Below, one piece after another: positions 1 to 9,919 of a stretch of DNA of 64,000 bases. The notes under the pieces are model-generated. The model had not been told where the DNA came from. It ran no database searches and saw nothing but the letters and a program-made list of their open reading frames with translations. The position numbers were made by a program, and so were the translations under genes. The stretch is from Burkholderia sp. FERM BP-3421 (GTDB lineage: Bacteria; Pseudomonadota; Gammaproteobacteria; Burkholderiales; Burkholderiaceae). The stretch is from assembly GCF_028657905.1 (NCBI RefSeq), contig NZ_CP117781.1, positions 1,612,001-1,676,000 of the forward strand, in the 5' to 3' direction. How positions within the stretch are numbered: position 1 is the stretch's first letter; each line of letters begins with the position of its first letter.

Positions 1-1
1 G

Positions 2-1114
2 GCGGGCGCGGCTTACGGCAACCGCCTGCTGTGGGTGGTGCTGGCCGCGAACCTGGTCGCGATGCTGTTCCAGGCGATGTCCGCGAAACTCGGCATCGTC
101 ACGGGCCGCAATCTCGCGGAGCTGTGCCGCGAGCATTTTCCCGCGCCGCTCGTCTGGACGATGTGGGGCGCGTCCGAGATCGCCGCGATGGCGACCGATC
201 TCGCCGAATTCCTCGGCGGCGCGCTCGCGTTCGGCCTGTTGTGCCATGTGCCGCTGCTGGTGGGCATGGTGGCGACCGCGCTTGCCACCTGCGCGATCCT
301 GATGCTGGAGCGGCGCGGCTTCAGGCCGCTGGAGGCGGCGATCGCCACGCTCGTCGGCGTGATCGGCGCGAGCTACCTCGGCGAACTGCTGATCGCGCCG
401 CAGGACTGGGGCGCGGTGGCCTATCACCTGGTGGTGCCGCAGCTTGGCGATCGCACGGCGCTCACGCTCGCGGTCGGGATCATCGGCGCGACCATCATGC
501 CGCACACGCTGTATCTGCACTCGGGGCTCACGCAGGGGCGCACCGCGCCGCGCAACGAGGCCGAGCGGCGGCGCCTGCTGCGCTTCTCGAATCGCGAGGT
601 CGCCGTCGCGCTCGGGCTCGCGGGCTTCGTCAATCTCGCGATGGTGATGACCGCGTCGTCGGCGTTCCATCGTACGGCCCCCGGGATGGCCGATATCGGC
701 GAGGCCTATCACGCGCTGATTCCGGTGCTCGGGCCGGCCGCGGGCGGCTTGTTCCTGGTCGCGCTGCTGACGTCGGGGGTGTCCAGTTCGGTGGTGGGGA
801 CGCTGGCGGGACAGGTGGTGATGCAGGGTTTCATCCGGCAGCGGGTGCCGGTGTGGGTGCGCCGCGCGGTCACGATCGCGCCCGCGTTCGCGGTGGTCGC
901 GGCGGGCTGCGACGTGACCCGGGCGATGGTGCTGAGCCAGGTGGTGCTGAGCTTCGTGCTGCCGATGCCGATGATCGCGTTGTGCGTGCTGTCGGCTCGC
1001 GTCGACGTGATGGGCGCGCACGTGCAGCATCGCGCGCTGCGGGTCGTGGCCGGGGTGGCCGCGGCGGTCATACTCGCGTTGAACGCGTACCTGATCCGGG
1101 CCGCGTTCCAATGA
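2..1114 (+). CDS. NRAMP family divalent metal (Mn2+/Fe2+) transporter, 5' truncated by window edge
   Basis: The frame is open from base 2 to a TGA at 1114 (370 residues visible). Family members run to roughly 400-440 residues, so the first transmembrane helix with its DPGN metal-site motif lies outside the window. The helix-6 signature is visible as GIIGATIMPHTLYLHSGL, with the MPH motif of NRAMP transporters, and about nine hydrophobic segments follow each other with short loops. By family knowledge it is a proton-coupled inner-membrane importer of Mn2+ or Fe2+. The residue after MPH is Thr where Asn is common. It sits alone; no regulator is visible. The octanucleotide array begins 27 bp after its stop. 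Mn versus Fe preference cannot be read from this fragment. Confidence 0.9.
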   Translation, partial: AGAAYGNRLLWVVLAANLVAMLFQAMSAKLGIVTGRNLAELCREHFPAPLVWTMWGASEIAAMATDLAEFLGGALAFGLLCHVPLLVGMVATALATCAILMLERRGFRPLEAAIATLVGVIGASYLGELLIAPQDWGAVAYHLVVPQLGDRTALTLAVGIIGATIMPHTLYLHSGLTQGRTAPRNEAERRRLLRFSNREVAVALGLAGFVNLAMVMTASSAFHRTAPGMADIGEAYHALIPVLGPAAGGLFLVALLTSGVSSSVVGTLAGQVVMQGFIRQRVPVWVRRAVTIAPAFAVVAAGCDVTRAMVLSQVVLSFVLPMPMIALCVLSARVDVMGAHVQHRALRVVAGVAAAVILALNAYLIRAAFQ

Positions 1115-1141
1115 GCGCTGATGCGCGCCGCGGCGGCGCGC

Positions 1142-1412
1142 ATCAGGCGATCAGGCGATCAGGCGATCAGGCGATCAGGCGATCAGGCGATCAGGCGATC
1201 AGGCGATCAGGCGATCAGGCGATCAGGCGATCAGGCGATCAGGCGATCAGGCGATCAGGCGATCAGGCGATCAGGCGATCAGGCGATCAGGCGATCAGGC
1301 GATCAGGCGATCAGGCGATCAGGCGATCAGGCGATCAGGCGATCAGGCGATCAGGCGATCAGGCGATCAGGCGATCAGGCGATCAGGCGATCAGGCGATC
1401 AGGCGATCAGGC
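1142..1412. repeat. Octanucleotide tandem repeat (ATCAGGCG), about 34 units, 33 GATC sites
   Basis: The unit ATCAGGCG repeats without a visible mismatch for 271 nt: 33 full copies plus 7 nt. Every junction creates a GATC, giving 33 GATC sites at exact 8-bp spacing. All three plus-strand frames are open through it because the unit is not a multiple of three, while the minus strand meets TGA in every frame. It fills the space between the NRAMP stop and the 3' end of the minus-strand DUF2322-like gene, and that gene's TGA lies in the last unit. Such perfect arrays are prone to slippage, so copy number is probably strain-variable. Confidence 0.97.
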
Positions 1413-1745
1413 TGCGATGACGTCGATGCGCAGCGCCGGCGCGCCCGCGGCGATCGCGAGCAGGCGGTCGACGTTCGGATGCGCGCCCGGACGGTTGCGC
1501 GCATCGGCGGTGTGCTCGCCGAACACCGCGAGGCCGTGCTCGGCGGCGCGCGCGTCGAGCGTGCCGAAGGCCTGCTGGAGATAATGATAGAGCGCGAGCG
1601 AGCCTTGCTTGCCCGGCTGGTTCTCGATGCTGGCCACCACCGCGCCGGCGGCGTCGACGAGATCGATGCGCGCGATGGCGTCGATCGCGGGCAGTTGGGC
1701 GAGGTTGTCCTTGAATACGGGGGTCGGTTGAATCACGGGAATCAC
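1407..1745 (-). CDS. DUF2322 family protein (small conserved hypothetical)
   Basis: This is a 112-residue soluble protein with no signal peptide or membrane segment. The core (DNLAQLPAIDAIARIDLVD, then GSLALYHYL, then the HPNVDRLL stretch) matches what I remember of DUF2322, a small family of unknown function in beta- and gammaproteobacteria. The end is unusual: the TGA is formed by the first repeat unit of the octanucleotide array, so the natural 3' end may have been replaced when the array formed, although little seems lost. Changes in copy number would not move this stop because it is the unit nearest the gene. No function is proposed. Confidence 0.75.
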   Translation of the reverse strand: MIPVIQPTPVFKDNLAQLPAIDAIARIDLVDAAGAVVASIENQPGKQGSLALYHYLQQAFGTLDARAAEHGLAVFGEHTADARNRPGAHPNVDRLLAIAAGAPALRIDVIAA

Positions 1746-1913
1746 TCCGGTAAGCGGAAGTTGCGAGGCGGGCGTATCTTAGCCGATCAGGCGGGCCGGG
1801 CGTGTTTCTGCCAGGGCCAGGCAGGACGGCCCGGCGGCTGTCATCGACGTTTCATCGCCCGTGCGGCAGAGTTTTCGTGGTGTCCTTCACTCGACGACAA
1901 GGAGCGCGCTTTC

Positions 1914-3854
1914 ATGGTCACGCAACGAATCCGCGTCGCGTGCGCGGGCCTTCTGATCGGGGCGGCGGCGCTCGCGCCGGCCTGCCGCGCGCAATACGCG
2001 ACCGACTGGCTCGCGAATACCTTCGGCACGCTGGCGACCCACGTCGGCAACGGCGCGCGCGCGTTGTGGGTCGCGCCCGACGGCACCGTCTACACCGCCT
2101 CGTTCTGGGATGAAAACGAGGGCGGCGTCGCGATCTACCGGAACGGGCGCAGCCTGGGCTCGATCGGCACCCACGCGGAATTCCAGGGTGGGGCGATCAC
2201 CGGCAACGCGACCTCGATCTTCGCCGCGTTGCAGGTCAGTACGAAGCCGGGCAGCGGCTCGGTCGGGCGCTACGACCGGGCCACGCTCAAGCGCGATCTC
2301 GTGATTCCGGTCAGCGTGTGGAACGCGGTCAGCCGGGCGGACGTGATCACGGGCCTCGCGACCGCCGGCACCCAGCTGTACGCCAGCGATTTCTTCGGCA
2401 ACCGCGTGCGCTTGTTCACGACCGACGGCGTCTGGCAGCGCGATCTCGCGGTGACGGGGCCGGGCGCGCTCGCGCTCGACGGCGCGGGCAACCTGAGGGT
2501 CGCGCGCCGGGCCGCGGCCGAGATCGACGGCTTCACGCCGTCCGGCGCGCCGCTCGCGACGATCAGGATGGATCCCGCCGCGCGGCCGTCCGCGCTCTAC
2601 TACGATGCCGCCGCCGGCCTGCTGATGGTCGGCGACCAGGGGCCGGACATGAACATCAAGCGCTACGACCTGCGCGCCGCGCCCACGCTCCTCGGCACCT
2701 TCGGCGTGACGGGCGGCTATCTCGACGCCACGACCGGGATCCGCGGCCAGGTGGGCGCGCGCCGCTTCACGCGGGTGGCGGGGATCGGCAGGGACGCGAC
2801 GGGCACGTTGTACGTGCTGAACAACCCGTGGGGCGGCGGCTGGGACCTCGGGCGCAACGGCACGACCGACCTGCATGCCTACGACGGCGCGGGCAACCTG
2901 CTATGGACGCTGCAGGCGCTCAACTTCGAGGGCGTCGCCGCGCCCGACCCGGTGACGGACGGCGCGTATTTCTACAGCGGCATGAATCTCTATGCGGGCG
3001 GGGCGGGCGGCGGATTCGTCGCCAATACGGTGGATCCGTTCACCTATCCGCGCGATCCGCGCCTCGACATGAACGACTACCAGCGCGGCCAGCATTTCGG
3101 CCAGCTCGCGAGCGTCGGCGGGCGGCGGATCCTCGTGGCGTCGGGCCAGAACCCGGGCAACTTCAACTTCTATCACTTCAATGCGGCGAGCGGCTATATC
3201 GCGATTCCGGACGCCTCCCTGCCCGGGCCGGCGTTCGGCACGCAGCTGCAGGTGACGAACGGCTTCTGCCTCGACGACAACGGCGACGTATGGGCGGGCC
3301 TCGCCGGCACCAACGCGCTGACCCGCTATCCGCTGGCCGGCTTCGACGCGAACGGCGCGCCGTCATGGGGCGCGCCGCAGACGAGCGCGGTGCCGGCGAG
3401 CGTCGCGCCGCTCACGCGCGTGATCTATCTGGCCGGACGCGACACGATGATTCTCGCGCAGGGGCTTGCGAACAACTGGGACTGGACCGCGATGAACGGC
3501 CATATCGAGGTGTATCCGGGCTGGCGCGCGGGCAACACGACCACGCCCGGCGTGGTGATCCAGCTGGCCAGGCCGAATCCGAAGTCGATCGCGGCGGCGG
3601 GCGGCTATCTGTTCGTCGGCTACGTGCATACGGTGCCGGACGTCGACGTATTCGACCTCGCGACGGGCAGCCTCGTGACCACGCTGGCCAACTCGAACCC
3701 GGCGGTGCTCGACGTCGGCAACGACGTCGATTCGATGTACGGCCTGCGCGCCTATCAGCGCGCGAGCGGCGAATACCTGATCACCAAGGACAACTACAAC
3801 GGTTCCAGCCTCGTGGTCTATCGCTGGACGCCGGCTGCCGCGCGGCGTCAGTGA
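1914..3854 (+). CDS. Secreted SMP-30/NHL-type beta-propeller protein
   Basis: The start at 1914 is chosen because an AAGGAG-type ribosome site lies 7-12 bp upstream and the next residues form a classic Sec signal peptide (basic start, hydrophobic core, cleavage near the ACRAQ residues). The mature protein (about 620 residues) is built of repeated blade-like segments with alternating Gly/Asp turns, for example LWVAPDGTVYTA, LALDGAGNLRVA and FCLDDNGDVWAGL, typical of six- or seven-bladed NHL or SMP-30 propellers. No catalytic residue set could be assigned. It is probably periplasmic or extracellular. It converges on the bestrophin gene, overlapping it by 7 bp at the stops. Substrate and role are unknown. 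Confidence 0.8.
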   Translation: MVTQRIRVACAGLLIGAAALAPACRAQYATDWLANTFGTLATHVGNGARALWVAPDGTVYTASFWDENEGGVAIYRNGRSLGSIGTHAEFQGGAITGNATSIFAALQVSTKPGSGSVGRYDRATLKRDLVIPVSVWNAVSRADVITGLATAGTQLYASDFFGNRVRLFTTDGVWQRDLAVTGPGALALDGAGNLRVARRAAAEIDGFTPSGAPLATIRMDPAARPSALYYDAAAGLLMVGDQGPDMNIKRYDLRAAPTLLGTFGVTGGYLDATTGIRGQVGARRFTRVAGIGRDATGTLYVLNNPWGGGWDLGRNGTTDLHAYDGAGNLLWTLQALNFEGVAAPDPVTDGAYFYSGMNLYAGGAGGGFVANTVDPFTYPRDPRLDMNDYQRGQHFGQLASVGGRRILVASGQNPGNFNFYHFNAASGYIAIPDASLPGPAFGTQLQVTNGFCLDDNGDVWAGLAGTNALTRYPLAGFDANGAPSWGAPQTSAVPASVAPLTRVIYLAGRDTMILAQGLANNWDWTAMNGHIEVYPGWRAGNTTTPGVVIQLARPNPKSIAAAGGYLFVGYVHTVPDVDVFDLATGSLVTTLANSNPAVLDVGNDVDSMYGLRAYQRASGEYLITKDNYNGSSLVVYRWTPAAARRQ

Positions 3855-4831
3855 AGGCGGAAGTCGGCGTCGACGCGGATCTCGCCGGGCAGCGGCTCGC
3901 CGGCCGTTTCGAGGATCGAGCGCTCGATCGTGCGGGTCAGCGCGTCGAGCGGCAGGTGGTTCGGCCCGGGGCCGAACGGCTCGGCGATGTCGCCCGAGAT
4001 CGCGTCGAGCCCGATCAGCGTATAGGCGACGAACATCGACACGAACGGCGTCGCGTAGCCGATCGAGTCGACGAGCCCGAACGGCAGCATCACGCAGTAC
4101 ACATAGACGGTCCGGTGCAGCAGCACGTGATACGCGAAGGGGATCGGCGTCGACGCGATCCGTTCGCAGCCGGCCAGCTTCGCGCCGAGTTCGTTGAGCT
4201 GCGCGTCGAGCATCCACAGCTGCGTGTCGCTGAGCGCGCCGGCGCGCTGCTGCTCGGCGAGCATGCCGCGCAGCGCGTGCAGCACGGCGACCGGCCGGTA
4301 GTGGGCGGCGGCGAGCGCGGGCAGGAGCGGGGCGGGGAGGTAGCGCGCGAGATCGGCGGCGGGATCGGTTCCGCGCAACTGGTGCTTGAGCGCGTAGGCG
4401 AAGGCGATCGTCAGGTTGACGAAACCGGGGCGGTCGAAGCCGGCGGTGCGCGGCGAAGTTGCGGTCGACGTGGCCGCCACACCCGACGTGGCGACGCCCG
4501 GCGCAGCGACGCCCGGCACGACATAACACAGCGCCTGCGAGGTCAACGCGCGCGCGGTGGTCAGGACACCGCCCCACAGCTTGCGGCCTTCCCAATAGCG
4601 GTCGTAGCTCGCGGTATTGCGAAAGCCCGCGAACAGCGCGAGCGCGAGGCCGGCGAGCGTGAACGGCGTCGGGTTCAGCGTGACCTTCTCGCCGAAGATG
4701 CGGCCGCCCGTGCGCAGCGCGAGCAAGCTGATCGCGGTCAGCAGCACGAGCTGCGGCAGGATCTGGCGCAGCACGGAGCCGCGCCAGACGAACAGCATCC
4801 GCAGCCAGTGCTCGCGCGGTCGGACGATCAT
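3848..4831 (-). CDS. Bestrophin family (UPF0187) inner-membrane ion channel
   Basis: This 327-residue membrane protein starts with the bestrophin pattern: a basic N-terminus (RPREHWLRMLFVWRGSVL), a first hydrophobic helix, then LNPTPFTLAGLALALFAGFRNTASYDRYWEGRKLWG, in which the FR-N-SYDR-WE-R-W residues are the family signature. Two more hydrophobic pairs follow and the C-terminus has the GDIAEPFG acidic stretch. Bacterial bestrophins are pentameric cation or anion channels of the inner membrane. It starts 15 bp after the FdhF/YdeP stop on the same strand, so the two are probably co-transcribed. A Thr/Ala/Ser/Gly-rich insertion (encoded around 4450-4525) interrupts the usual cytoplasmic loop and looks lineage-specific. 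Confidence 0.9.
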   Translation of the reverse strand: MIVRPREHWLRMLFVWRGSVLRQILPQLVLLTAISLLALRTGGRIFGEKVTLNPTPFTLAGLALALFAGFRNTASYDRYWEGRKLWGGVLTTARALTSQALCYVVPGVAAPGVATSGVAATSTATSPRTAGFDRPGFVNLTIAFAYALKHQLRGTDPAADLARYLPAPLLPALAAAHYRPVAVLHALRGMLAEQQRAGALSDTQLWMLDAQLNELGAKLAGCERIASTPIPFAYHVLLHRTVYVYCVMLPFGLVDSIGYATPFVSMFVAYTLIGLDAISGDIAEPFGPGPNHLPLDALTRTIERSILETAGEPLPGEIRVDADFRLH

Positions 4832-4846
4832 CGGGGCCTCCCGGGG

Positions 4847-7168
<2,322 letters not shown>

Positions 7169-7327
7169 GATGCGGTGAGGTTGGGGCGACGATGACAGGC
7201 ACAGGGTACGTGCAGGTCGGCGCGCCCTGCGTGCACACCTTGCGGTGCAAAAAAAGAGTACAGTTCGCGGTTTGGATGAGCCGGATCAAGGAACTGTGTC
7301 TCTGAAAGATATTCGACAGGGAGCGGC
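7169..7327. promoter_or_regulatory. Divergent promoter region between fdhF/ydeP-like and MocR-like genes
   Basis: This 159-bp region separates divergently transcribed genes, the usual arrangement of a MocR regulator and its target. It contains GTGCACACC followed shortly by GCGGTGCA, giving an imperfect inverted pair near 7230-7250, and an A-rich run just after. I cannot define exact operators or transcription starts. Confidence 0.45.
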
Positions 7328-8755
7328 GTGAAGCGCTACGAGAAACTGGCCGACGATATCGACGGGATGATCCGGCGCGGGGTGTACCAGCCGGGCGAGC
7401 GGATTCCGTCGGTGCGGCACACCGCGCGCCAGCAGCAGCTGAGCGCGACGACGGTGGTGCGCGCCTATCTGGTGCTGGAGAGCCGCGGGGCGATCGAGAG
7501 CCGGCCTCAGTCCGGCTATTTCGTGCGCGCGCGGACGGCGGAGCCGGCCGCATCCGAGCTGCACGCGTCGGCGCCGCTCGCGGTGTCGGCGCGGGTGGAC
7601 GTGAGCCGTCTCGTGCTGTCGACGCTGCGTTCGATCGCGCGCGACGACGCGGTGCCGTTCGGCTCGCCCTATCCCGACTCGACGCCGTTCCCGTCGGCGC
7701 GGATCGCCCGCCACGCGCAGGCGATCGCGCGGCAGCGCAGCCGCTGGGGCGTGATCGACGACCTGCCGCCGGGCAATCCCGAGCTGATCCGGCAGATCGC
7801 GCGCCGTTACCACGAGCATGGCGTGCCGGTCGAGCCGGACGAGATCGTCGTGACGATCGGCGCGACCGAGGCGATCAATCTGTGCCTGCAGGCGGTGGCC
7901 AGGCCGGGCGATACGATCGCGGTCGAGTCGCCGACCTTCTACGCGATGCTGCATGCGATCGAACGGCTCGGCATGCGCGCGATCGAGGTCGCGACGCATC
8001 CGTCGGACGGCATCGACCTCGACGCGCTCGCGGAGATACTCGGGCGCGAGCGGATCGCCGCCTGCATGGTGATGCCGAACTTCCAGAATCCACTCGGCTT
8101 CCAGATGCCGGACGCGCGCAAGCGCGCGCTGGTCGAGCTGCTTGCGCGCCACGACGTGCCGGCCATCGAGAACGACGTCTATCACGAGCTGTACTACGGC
8201 GACGCGCGGCCGAGCGCGTTGAAGACCTACGACCGGCAAGGGCTGGTGCTGCATTGCGCGTCGTTCTCGAAGAGCCTGTCGCCCGCCTACCGGATCGGCT
8301 GGGCGATGCCGGGGCGCTACCGCGACGAAGTCGAGAAGCTCAAGTTCCTGAACACGCTCGCGACGCCCGCGATCGATCAACTGGCGATCGCGGAATACCT
8401 GCGCCACGACGGCTACGATCATCATCTGCGCCGCATCCGCCGCGCCTATGCGCAGCAGGCGAAGCTGATGGCCGCGATGGTGCGGCGTTTCTTCCCGGAA
8501 GGCACGCGGCTGTCGCAGCCGATGGGCGGCTACGTGCTGTGGGTCGAGCTGCCGCCGACGGTCGACGCGATGCGGCTCTACGAACTGGCGCTCGCGCAGC
8601 GCATCACGATCGGGCCGGGGCGGATGTTCTCGACCACCGACGGTTATCGGCATTTCATCCGGCTCAACTACAGCGCGCCGTGGTCGGCGCAGATCGAGCA
8701 GGCGCTCAAGACGCTCGGCGAACTGGCCGCGCGCTGCGCGCGCATGCACGCATGA
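7328..8755 (+). CDS. MocR/PdxR-type transcriptional regulator (GntR winged helix fused to class I aminotransferase domain)
   Basis: This 475-residue protein has an N-terminal GntR-type winged helix (residues about 1-70: GVYQPGERIPSVRHTA, then the LVLESRGAIESRPQSGYFVR wing) and a C-terminal fold type I aminotransferase domain. The PLP-binding lysine is Lys315 in SFSKSLSPAYRIGW, and the cofactor-contact motifs MVMPNFQNPLGFQMPD and IENDVYHELYY are present. MocR proteins bind PLP or aldimines and control an adjacent, often divergent gene, here probably the FdhF/YdeP oxidoreductase. The ATG at 7328 is preceded by AGGGAGCGG. A small frameshifted DNA-binding gene starts 14 bp after its stop and is probably co-transcribed. 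Confidence 0.93.
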   Translation: MKRYEKLADDIDGMIRRGVYQPGERIPSVRHTARQQQLSATTVVRAYLVLESRGAIESRPQSGYFVRARTAEPAASELHASAPLAVSARVDVSRLVLSTLRSIARDDAVPFGSPYPDSTPFPSARIARHAQAIARQRSRWGVIDDLPPGNPELIRQIARRYHEHGVPVEPDEIVVTIGATEAINLCLQAVARPGDTIAVESPTFYAMLHAIERLGMRAIEVATHPSDGIDLDALAEILGRERIAACMVMPNFQNPLGFQMPDARKRALVELLARHDVPAIENDVYHELYYGDARPSALKTYDRQGLVLHCASFSKSLSPAYRIGWAMPGRYRDEVEKLKFLNTLATPAIDQLAIAEYLRHDGYDHHLRRIRRAYAQQAKLMAAMVRRFFPEGTRLSQPMGGYVLWVELPPTVDAMRLYELALAQRITIGPGRMFSTTDGYRHFIRLNYSAPWSAQIEQALKTLGELAARCARMHA

Positions 8756-8769
8756 AGGGGAAGGAGAGG

Positions 8770-9067
8770 ATGAACGATCAGGCGGATGCGCCGCCCGAAG
8801 GCGGCGACGAAGACGGACTGGACCCGGCGCTGGCGGCGCTGCTCGCGTGCCTCCACGAGGCGGCGGCGGACGGCGCGGGCAAGCCCTGGTCGCTCGCGAA
8901 GCTGAGCAAGCGCGCGCGGGCGCCGATGAGCAGCCTGCGGCGGATGCTGACCCCAGCTCGACGCAGCGGGGCTGACCGTCACCACGCTGCGCGACGACGG
9001 TACGGGCAGCGCGGCGCTGACCGACGAAGGGCGCGCGCTGTGCGCCGCGCTGTTCGACGCGGGCTGA
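8770..9067 (+). pseudogene. Small winged-helix DNA-binding protein, frameshifted
   Basis: An AAGGAGAGG ribosome site precedes the ATG at 8770. The first 60 residues read as an acidic start followed by SLAKLSKRARAPMSSLRRML, a helix-turn-helix like that of small MarR/ArsR-type regulators. At 8951-8954 a CCCC run carries one base too many. Removing one C restores the reading LTQLDAAGLTVTTL...LTDEGRALCAALFDAG up to a TGA at 9065-9067, the expected wing and helix of the fold. The intact product would be about 98 residues. Either the gene has a +1 frameshift in this strain or the homopolymer was miscalled. It lies 14 bp behind the MocR gene and probably belongs to that unit. Confidence 0.75.
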
Positions 9068-9097
9068 CGCGCCGCGTCGAGCCGCGCCGGCAACGCG

Positions 9098-9841
9098 CTA
9101 CCAGCGCGCGGTCACGCCCGCCATCAGCGAGTGATTGTAGGTCTGGTCGTTGAGCCCGCGCCGGTAGCCGACGTCGAGATCGAGCCAGGGGCGCGGCGTG
9201 TAGATCGCGCCCGCGATCAGGAACGCGGGAGAGGTGTGATGGTCGCGATCCGGATTGCGCGACGCGCCGATGTCGAGCGCGAGCTGGAGCCGGTCGGTCA
9301 CGCGGTACAGCATCGCGCCCGACACCTGCCATAGCGAGGTCCGGTCGTCGTGGCTGTTGGGCTGGTAGGCGACGCCCGCGTTGACGAGGAACGTGAACGC
9401 GGCCACGTCGTACTGCGCGAGCAGCGTCGCGCCGGCGTTCACGCGGCCGTTGCCGAGCCCGTGATGGTCGTCGCCGGTCGGCACGTTGATGCGCGGTTTC
9501 AGCGCGATGCTGAGCGGGCCGCGCTCGAGCACGCGCCACTTCGCGCCGATCTCGACGTCGCCGAAGCCGGAGCTGGCCTCGTCCGAGCGGGTCTGCACGT
9601 GCGTGTAGGGCGCGTTCACATAGAGATCGAACGACGGGCCGAAGCCGCGCGTGAGCGTGGTGTTCCAGAGCTGCTGGCGGCCGGTGTCGGACTGGCGCGA
9701 GGTCTGCTCCATGTTGAGTTCGTATTGCCAGTTGCCGTCGCCCTGGGTGCCGGTGTCGTCGGAAACGAGCGGATGGGTGGCGTACGCGCCGGCCGGTGAC
9801 AGCAGCGAGCAGGCGGTCGCGAAACGGAGAATCTTTTTCAT
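9098..9841 (-). CDS. Outer-membrane beta-barrel channel, MetA-pathway/phenol-degradation-like family
   Basis: This 247-residue protein has a Sec signal peptide (MKKILRFATACSLLSPAGAYA, cleavage near residue 21). The mature part is made of alternating amphipathic strands such as WQYELNMEQTSRQ, FDLYVNAPYTHV and LDLDVGYRRGLND, and ends with an aromatic Trp as outer-membrane barrels do. The pattern and length fit the putative MetA-pathway (PF13557-like) family of small transport barrels. It starts 78 bp downstream of the mgtA stop on the same strand, so it may be transcribed with mgtA, although no link with Mg2+ transport is established. Substrate unknown. Confidence 0.75.
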   Translation of the reverse strand: MKKILRFATACSLLSPAGAYATHPLVSDDTGTQGDGNWQYELNMEQTSRQSDTGRQQLWNTTLTRGFGPSFDLYVNAPYTHVQTRSDEASSGFGDVEIGAKWRVLERGPLSIALKPRINVPTGDDHHGLGNGRVNAGATLLAQYDVAAFTFLVNAGVAYQPNSHDDRTSLWQVSGAMLYRVTDRLQLALDIGASRNPDRDHHTSPAFLIAGAIYTPRPWLDLDVGYRRGLNDQTYNHSLMAGVTARW

Positions 9842-9919
9842 GTCGATGACTGCAGGAGAGGAGCGGGGTCGCCCGCCCGCGCGGCGTGCGCGGACGGGCC
9901 CGGAGTCAGCGGGCGCGGT

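Noticed and set aside
1121..1420. Open frame of about 100 codons through the octanucleotide array giving a repeated RRSGDQAI polypeptide
   Set aside because: All three plus-strand frames are open simply because the unit lacks stops on that strand; there is no ribosome site or conserved product.
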